Shown: piece by piece, positions 14,157 through 17,614 of the stretch
How the letters are laid out: every line of letters starts with the position of its first letter
How positions within the stretch are numbered: the stretch's first letter is position 1
NCBI GenBank assembly: GCA_035545255.1
Contig: DASZYR010000348.1
Location: forward strand, 1 to 17,614
Source: Dokdonella_A sp035545255
GTDB lineage: Bacteria > Pseudomonadota > Gammaproteobacteria > Xanthomonadales > Rhodanobacteraceae
Direction of reading: 5' to 3'
Length of the DNA: 17,614 nucleotides
Translations under genes and position numbers: made by a program
Notes under the pieces: generated by a model
Told to the model about the DNA's origin: nothing
Databases searched by the model: none
The model's input: only the letters and a program-made list of their open reading frames with translations

Positions 14157-14962
14157 AAACGCCGTTCCGTTTCGGGATTCCCCTTGTCGCGGCATCGCTG
14201 CTGATCGCGGCCTGCGCGACCGTTCCGCCCGGTCCGCCGCCGGATGTCGTGCGATTGCAGAGCGAGCTCGACCGGCTGCACGCCGATCCGCGCATCGCCG
14301 CGAACGGCGGCGCCGAGCTCGCCAACGCCGATGCGGCCGTCGACGTGCTCGCCCGCAATGCGCAGACGCTCGATTCGCCCGAATATCAGCAAGGCGTCTA
14401 CATCGCGGACAAGCTCGTCGGCATCGCCGAAGCGAGCGCCCTCGCACGCGATGCCGAGCAGCGCGGCACGCAGCTCGGTGCCGAGCGCGAACGTCTGCTT
14501 GCGGATTCGACGCGACGCGAGACGCGCACGATCATCGCCGACGCGCCGCCGGCGCGCGTCGTGCGCGCGGACTCCGGCGAATACGTGCCGGCCGATCGCG
14601 CCGAGCTCGTCGCCATGCAGCAGCAGCTGCCCGGCATCGAGTCGAGGCTCGACGCGCGCGGCCTCGTCGTCCGCGTCGGCGACTACATGTTCGAGCCGGA
14701 CCGCGCGACGCTGATGCCGAGCACCGAGACCTCGCTCGACGCGGTCGCGCGCGTGCTGCGCACGCATGCCGACGCGCACGTCGCGATCGAGGCCTACGGC
14801 GGCGACGGCCTCGCCGATCGGCGTGCCGACGCCGTCCGCGACTATCTCGATGCGCGCGGCGTCGATCCTGCCCGCCTCGACCTGCGCGGCGCCGACTATC
14901 GCAACGCGATCGCCGAGAACGGCCGCCGAGTCGACATCGTGATACGAAGCGCCTATCGCTGA
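14153..14962 (+). CDS. OmpA-like outer-membrane lipoprotein with DUF4398-like helical region
   Basis: This 269-residue lipoprotein has the lipobox LIAAC with the acylated Cys at 21; Ala at +2 predicts outer-membrane sorting. A helical region (31-165) resembles the upstream DUF4398-like protein (VYIADKLVGIAEASALARDA at 82-101). An OmpA-like C-terminal domain follows at about 170-265, with GDYMFEPDRATLMPS (176-190), LDAVARVL (195-202) and a final NGRRVDIVIRSAYR. The segment that normally reads GHTDxxG..xN..LSxxRA is shortened to YGGDGLADRRADAV (215-228). One Asp and Arg are retained at the usual positions, but the intervening loop is missing, so peptidoglycan binding is plausible but not certain. 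It overlaps the preceding gene by four bases. Confidence 0.85.
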   Translation: MKTPFRFGIPLVAASLLIAACATVPPGPPPDVVRLQSELDRLHADPRIAANGGAELANADAAVDVLARNAQTLDSPEYQQGVYIADKLVGIAEASALARDAEQRGTQLGAERERLLADSTRRETRTIIADAPPARVVRADSGEYVPADRAELVAMQQQLPGIESRLDARGLVVRVGDYMFEPDRATLMPSTETSLDAVARVLRTHADAHVAIEAYGGDGLADRRADAVRDYLDARGVDPARLDLRGADYRNAIAENGRRVDIVIRSAYR

Positions 14963-14969
14963 CCCGACG

Positions 14970-14997
14970 TCCCGGAGCGCCGCGGCGCGCTCCGGGA
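14970..14997 (+). terminator. GC-rich hairpin after the OmpA-like gene
   Basis: TCCCGGAGCGC (14970-14980) and GCGCTCCGGGA (14987-14997) form a perfect 11-bp stem with a six-base loop, seven bases after the stop codon. No T-tract follows, so it may act as an mRNA 3' end stabiliser or a Rho-assisted stop rather than a canonical intrinsic terminator. Confidence 0.5.
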
Positions 14998-15048
14998 TCG
15001 GCAAGCCGGTAGACTTCGCGCCGTCTCCGTTTCGGGATTGCGGCAGCG

Positions 15049-16038
15049 ATGGCGCGCAAGGCGGATGTGGTGATCGTCGGCTCGTACGTGCAGGATCACG
15101 CGTGGCTGACCGATCGCTTTCCCGAAATCGGCGAAACGCGCCGCGCGCTCGGTTTCAACACCGGGCCCGGCGGCAAGGGTTTCAACCAGGCGGTCGCGTG
15201 CCTGCGCCAGGGCGTGCCGACGCTGTTCGTCGGGGCGCTCGGCGACGATCCGCTCGGCGGCGTCGCGAAGCGCTTCGCGCGCGAGGAAAAGCTGCCGTGT
15301 CGCTGGCAAGTGCGCAGCGACGCGCCCACCGCCGCGTCGAGCATCGTCGTCGACCGGAGCGGCTCGAACCTGCTCGTCGTCAACCTCGCCGCGAACGAGC
15401 ATCTCGATCCCGCGTTCGTGCGTGCGCAATCCGCCGCGTTCGCGCGCGCGAAGCTCGTGCTGCTTCAACTCGAGAACAACCTCGACGCGGTTGAAGCAGC
15501 GCTCGATCTCGGCCGCGAGCACGGACTCATCCGCGTGCTGAATCCGGCGCCCGTGCATCCCGATCTCGATCCCACGCTCCTCGCGCGCTGCGATCTCGTC
15601 ACGCCGAACGAAACCGAACTCGCTCTGCTCGTCGAGCGCGTCAGCGGCGAGCGCGTCGCCGCAGCGACGCTCGCCCAGCGTGCCGACGCATCGCTGCACG
15701 CGCTCGCGCGCAGCCTTCGCGTTCCGACCGTCGTCGTCACGCTCGGCGCGGAAGGCTGCTTCGTCTCGCACGACGAGCGCGGAAATCGGCGCGGCGACGC
15801 GCGTCCGTTCTACCGCATCGCGCCGGAGAGCGTGAAGGCGATCGACTCGACCGGCGCCGGCGACGCGTTCTCCGGCGCGCTGGTCGCGGCGATGTTGCGC
15901 TTCGCCGGCCGGCCGTTCCGCGATGCCGTCGTTCACGCGAACCGTGCGGCCGCGATGTCGACCGAGATCGTCGGCACGGCGCCGGCGATGGCGAGGTTCG
16001 AGGAAGTCATTGCGCGCTTCGGAGCGCCGAGCCGCTAG
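15049..16038 (+). CDS. Ribokinase / PfkB-family carbohydrate kinase
   Basis: This 329-residue cytoplasmic kinase has the PfkB signature 1 region FNTGPGGKGFNQAVA (36-50), LNPAPVHP (164-171), TPNETE (185-190) and signature 2 DSTGAGDAFSGAL (266-278). In signature 2, GAGD forms the anion hole and D272 is the catalytic base. The N-terminal VGSYVQDHAW and the conserved GET (28-30) fit ribokinase-like members that phosphorylate ribose or a related sugar. I cannot separate ribose from other substrates by reading. A TAGACT hexamer at 15010-15015 could be its -10, but there is no clear -35. The stop TAG is part of the downstream hairpin. The CNT transporter about 1.4 kb upstream is not in the same transcription unit. 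Confidence 0.87.
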   Translation: MARKADVVIVGSYVQDHAWLTDRFPEIGETRRALGFNTGPGGKGFNQAVACLRQGVPTLFVGALGDDPLGGVAKRFAREEKLPCRWQVRSDAPTAASSIVVDRSGSNLLVVNLAANEHLDPAFVRAQSAAFARAKLVLLQLENNLDAVEAALDLGREHGLIRVLNPAPVHPDLDPTLLARCDLVTPNETELALLVERVSGERVAAATLAQRADASLHALARSLRVPTVVVTLGAEGCFVSHDERGNRRGDARPFYRIAPESVKAIDSTGAGDAFSGALVAAMLRFAGRPFRDAVVHANRAAAMSTEIVGTAPAMARFEEVIARFGAPSR

Positions 16039-16063
16039 CAGGCTGTCGAGAGACAGCCTGCTA
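16036..16063. terminator. Perfect 12-bp hairpin ending the kinase gene and abutting the dusB promoter
   Basis: TAGCAGGCTGTC (16036-16047) pairs perfectly with GACAGCCTGCTA (16052-16063) around a GAGA loop. The kinase stop codon is the first three bases of the stem. AAAATG follows directly instead of a T-tract. The 3' arm overlaps the dusB -10 element, so termination and initiation signals share the same bases. Confidence 0.6.
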
Positions 16064-16067
16064 AAAT
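16062..16067 (+). promoter_or_regulatory. Candidate -10 of dusB, leaderless
   Basis: TAAAAT at 16062-16067 ends six bases before the dusB ATG, placing the predicted transcription start on the A of the start codon. The -35 region falls inside the hairpin and is a poor match. Confidence 0.5.
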
Positions 16068-16073
16068 GCGCCG

Positions 16074-17072
16074 ATGCGCATAGGTCGCCATCTCATCGAC
16101 CCGCCCGTCGTGCTCGCGCCGATGGCCGGCGTCACCGACAAGCCGTTCCGTCAGCTCTGCAAGCGGCTCGGCGCGGGCTTGGCCGTCTCGGAGATGACGA
16201 CGGCCGATCCGCGGCTCTGGGCGACGCGGAAATCGCTGAAGCGCATGGATCACGCCGGCGAGCCCGCGCCGGTCGGCGTGCAGATTGCGGGCTACGATCC
16301 TGCGATGCTCGCCGAGGCCGCGCGCTACAACGTCGATCACGGCGCCGAGATCGTCGACATCAACATGGGGTGTCCCGCGAAGAAGGTCTGCAACGTCTGG
16401 TCCGGCAGCGCGCTGCTGCAGGACGAGGCGCTCGTCGCACGCATCCTCGAGGCAGTCGTCGGCGCCGTCGACGTGCCGGTTACGCTCAAGATCCGCACGG
16501 GCTGGAACCGCGACAACCGGAACGGCGTCTCGATCGCGCGCATCGCCGAAGCGTCCGGCATCGCCGCGCTTGCCGTGCACGGACGCACGCGCGCCGATCT
16601 CTATCAGGGCGAAGCGGAGTACGAGACGATCGCGGCGATCAAGGATGCGATCCGCATTCCGGTGCTCGCAAACGGCGACGTCGACTCGCCGGCGAAGGCG
16701 CGCGCCGTGCTCGATGCGACGAAGTGCGACGCCGTCATGATCGGGCGCGCGGCTCAGGGCCGGCCGTGGATCTTCCGCGAGATCGCGCATCACCTCGCGA
16801 CCGGCCAGACGCTCGCGCCGCCGTCGCCCGGCGAAGTGCGCGACATCCTGCTCGGCCATCTCGCCGATCTCCACGCGTTCTACGGCGAGCGGCAGGGCGT
16901 CTGCATCGCGCGCAAGCATCTCGGCTGGTATGCGAAGGATCGGCCGGAGAACGCGGCGTTCCGCGCGGTCGTCAATCGTGCCGAGAGCGCGCACGAGCAG
17001 TTGCGCCTGACGCGCGACTATTTCGATGCGCTCGCTGCGGATGTCCCGACGGAATTGCCGGCGGCTGCCTGA
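16074..17072 (+). CDS. dusB: tRNA-dihydrouridine synthase B
   Basis: This 332-residue FMN-dependent enzyme reduces specific uridines of the tRNA D-loop using NADPH. The N-terminus MRIGRHLIDPPVVLAPMAGV, followed by TDKPFRQLC, aligns with E. coli DusB as I recall it, so the start at 16074 is firm despite the lack of a ribosome binding site. The catalytic Cys100 is in INMGCPAKKV (96-105). Phosphate/FMN-binding motifs include KIRTGW (139-144), VHGRTR (168-173), LANGDV (198-203) and MIGRAAQGRPW (222-232). Length is close to the usual 320-330. In many gammaproteobacteria dusB precedes fis, but here the next gene is convergent, 12 bases away, and no fis is present in the window. Confidence 0.95.
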   Translation: MRIGRHLIDPPVVLAPMAGVTDKPFRQLCKRLGAGLAVSEMTTADPRLWATRKSLKRMDHAGEPAPVGVQIAGYDPAMLAEAARYNVDHGAEIVDINMGCPAKKVCNVWSGSALLQDEALVARILEAVVGAVDVPVTLKIRTGWNRDNRNGVSIARIAEASGIAALAVHGRTRADLYQGEAEYETIAAIKDAIRIPVLANGDVDSPAKARAVLDATKCDAVMIGRAAQGRPWIFREIAHHLATGQTLAPPSPGEVRDILLGHLADLHAFYGERQGVCIARKHLGWYAKDRPENAAFRAVVNRAESAHEQLRLTRDYFDALAADVPTELPAAA

Positions 17073-17084
17073 CGGACCCGATCA

Positions 17085-17614
17085 CTACGTCACCCACGGC
17101 AAGACGAGCCACGCAGCGACGAGCAGGATCAGCGCATATCGCCCGTAGCGATACGTCCGCGGATGCCTGCGCTTGAACGCCTTCTTGCGCTCGCCCGCGC
17201 GATGCGCCAATCCATAGAGCCGGTTCACGGCGCCGACGCGCTCGGTCTCGACGTTCTGCGTCGCCGTCGCCTGCCCGAGCACGCGGCTGACGAAGCGGTT
17301 GATCGCGCGCATGACCGGCGTCCGCAGCGGACGCTCGACGTCGCAGAAGAGAATCACGCGCGTCTCGCCGGTCCTGTTCTCGGCCCAGTGCACGAAGGTC
17401 TCGTCGAAGACGATGTCCTCGCCGTCGCGCCACGCGTACGGCTCGCCGTCGACGAAGATGAGGCAATCGTCGGAGTTCGGCGTGACGAGGCCGAGGTGAT
17501 AGCGCAGCGAGCCCGCGAACGGATCGCGATGCGGATTCAGCTTCGAGCCCGGCGGCAGCAGCGCGAACATCGCCGCCTTGACTTTCGGAATCCTCGTGAG
17601 CAGAGCCACCGTGT
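17085..17614 (-). CDS. lpxO: LpxO-like aspartyl/asparaginyl beta-hydroxylase (N-terminus beyond window)
   Basis: About 176 C-terminal residues are visible; the reading frame runs off the right edge. NPHRDPFAGSLRYHLGLVTP and, shortly after, CLIFVDGEPYAWRDGEDIVF and DETFVHWAENRTGETRVILF contain the two iron-binding histidines of the Asp/Asn beta-hydroxylase fold. The continuation FCDVERPLRTPVMRAINRFV, then a TQNVE segment and a C-terminal hydrophobic anchor (YALILLVAAWLVLPWV), is the pattern of LpxO. LpxO is an Fe(II)/2-oxoglutarate enzyme that 2-hydroxylates a secondary acyl chain of lipid A at the inner membrane. The GTG at 17609 is most likely an internal Val codon, not the start. Other membrane-anchored members of the family remain possible. 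Confidence 0.8.
   Translation of the reverse strand, partial: TVALLTRIPKVKAAMFALLPPGSKLNPHRDPFAGSLRYHLGLVTPNSDDCLIFVDGEPYAWRDGEDIVFDETFVHWAENRTGETRVILFCDVERPLRTPVMRAINRFVSRVLGQATATQNVETERVGAVNRLYGLAHRAGERKKAFKRRHPRTYRYGRYALILLVAAWLVLPWVT

Noticed and set aside
12303..16038. A possible nucleoside-salvage operon (CNT transporter plus ribokinase-like kinase, with the Gate-domain SpmAB nearby)
   Set aside because: The transporter and kinase are separated by an unrelated envelope gene pair and a hairpin, and no nucleosidase or phosphorylase is present. SpmAB is about 10 kb away on the other strand.

Overview
The window is very GC-rich, gene-dense chromosomal DNA from a gammaproteobacterium. The evidence is a DusB-type tRNA dihydrouridine synthase, a BaeS/BaeR two-component pair that closely resembles the enteric proteins, an LpxO-like lipid A hydroxylase and a fused indolepyruvate:ferredoxin oxidoreductase. 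The exported dioxygenase ends in a short NGFE motif that I associate from memory with secreted proteins of Xanthomonadales/Rhodanobacteraceae (Dokdonella- or Lysobacter-like). That family placement is an inference. I see no tRNA, rRNA, CRISPR array, insertion sequence or prophage. No gap between genes exceeds 300 bases; the largest is about 190.

Layout. Positions 1-735 (minus) hold a RES/Xre-MbcA toxin-antitoxin module, with the toxin cut by the window edge and a good promoter abutting the antitoxin start. Positions 824-2053 (minus) hold a fused SpmA-SpmB membrane protein. Positions 2143-3455 (plus) hold a translationally coupled pair: a DUF938 methyltransferase and a Dph6-like PP-loop ATPase. 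Positions 3419-6206 hold baeS-baeR (minus) and, divergently, a Spy/CpxP-like periplasmic protein; the shared intergenic region carries a BaeR-box-like direct repeat. Positions 6215-7072 hold an intrinsic terminator followed by a Tat-exported intradiol-dioxygenase-like protein. Positions 7083-7180 hold a pair of REP-like hairpins between convergent genes. Positions 7186-10710 (minus) hold the 1174-residue oxidoreductase. Positions 10816-10904 hold a second type of inverted repeat, which supplies the stop codon of the fatty acid hydroxylase-family protein at 10900-12129 (minus). The plus strand then carries a CNT nucleoside transporter, a DUF4398/OmpA-like envelope pair, a ribokinase-family kinase and dusB. 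A convergent lpxO-like gene is cut by the right edge.

How the genes work together. The clearest functional unit is envelope stress: BaeSR plus a divergent Spy-like protein. The sensor has an unusual Pro/Asp/His-rich periplasmic insert, and the Spy-like protein has Pro/Gly-rich tails. Several other genes also act at the envelope (OmpA-like lipoprotein, LpxO-like enzyme, membrane hydroxylase, SpmAB). The methyltransferase/Dph6-like pair is the most intriguing unit without a known role, because bacteria lack diphthamide. Several genes (antitoxin, baeS, dusB, possibly the DUF938 gene) have a -10-like hexamer only 5-6 bases before ATG, which suggests leaderless mRNAs.
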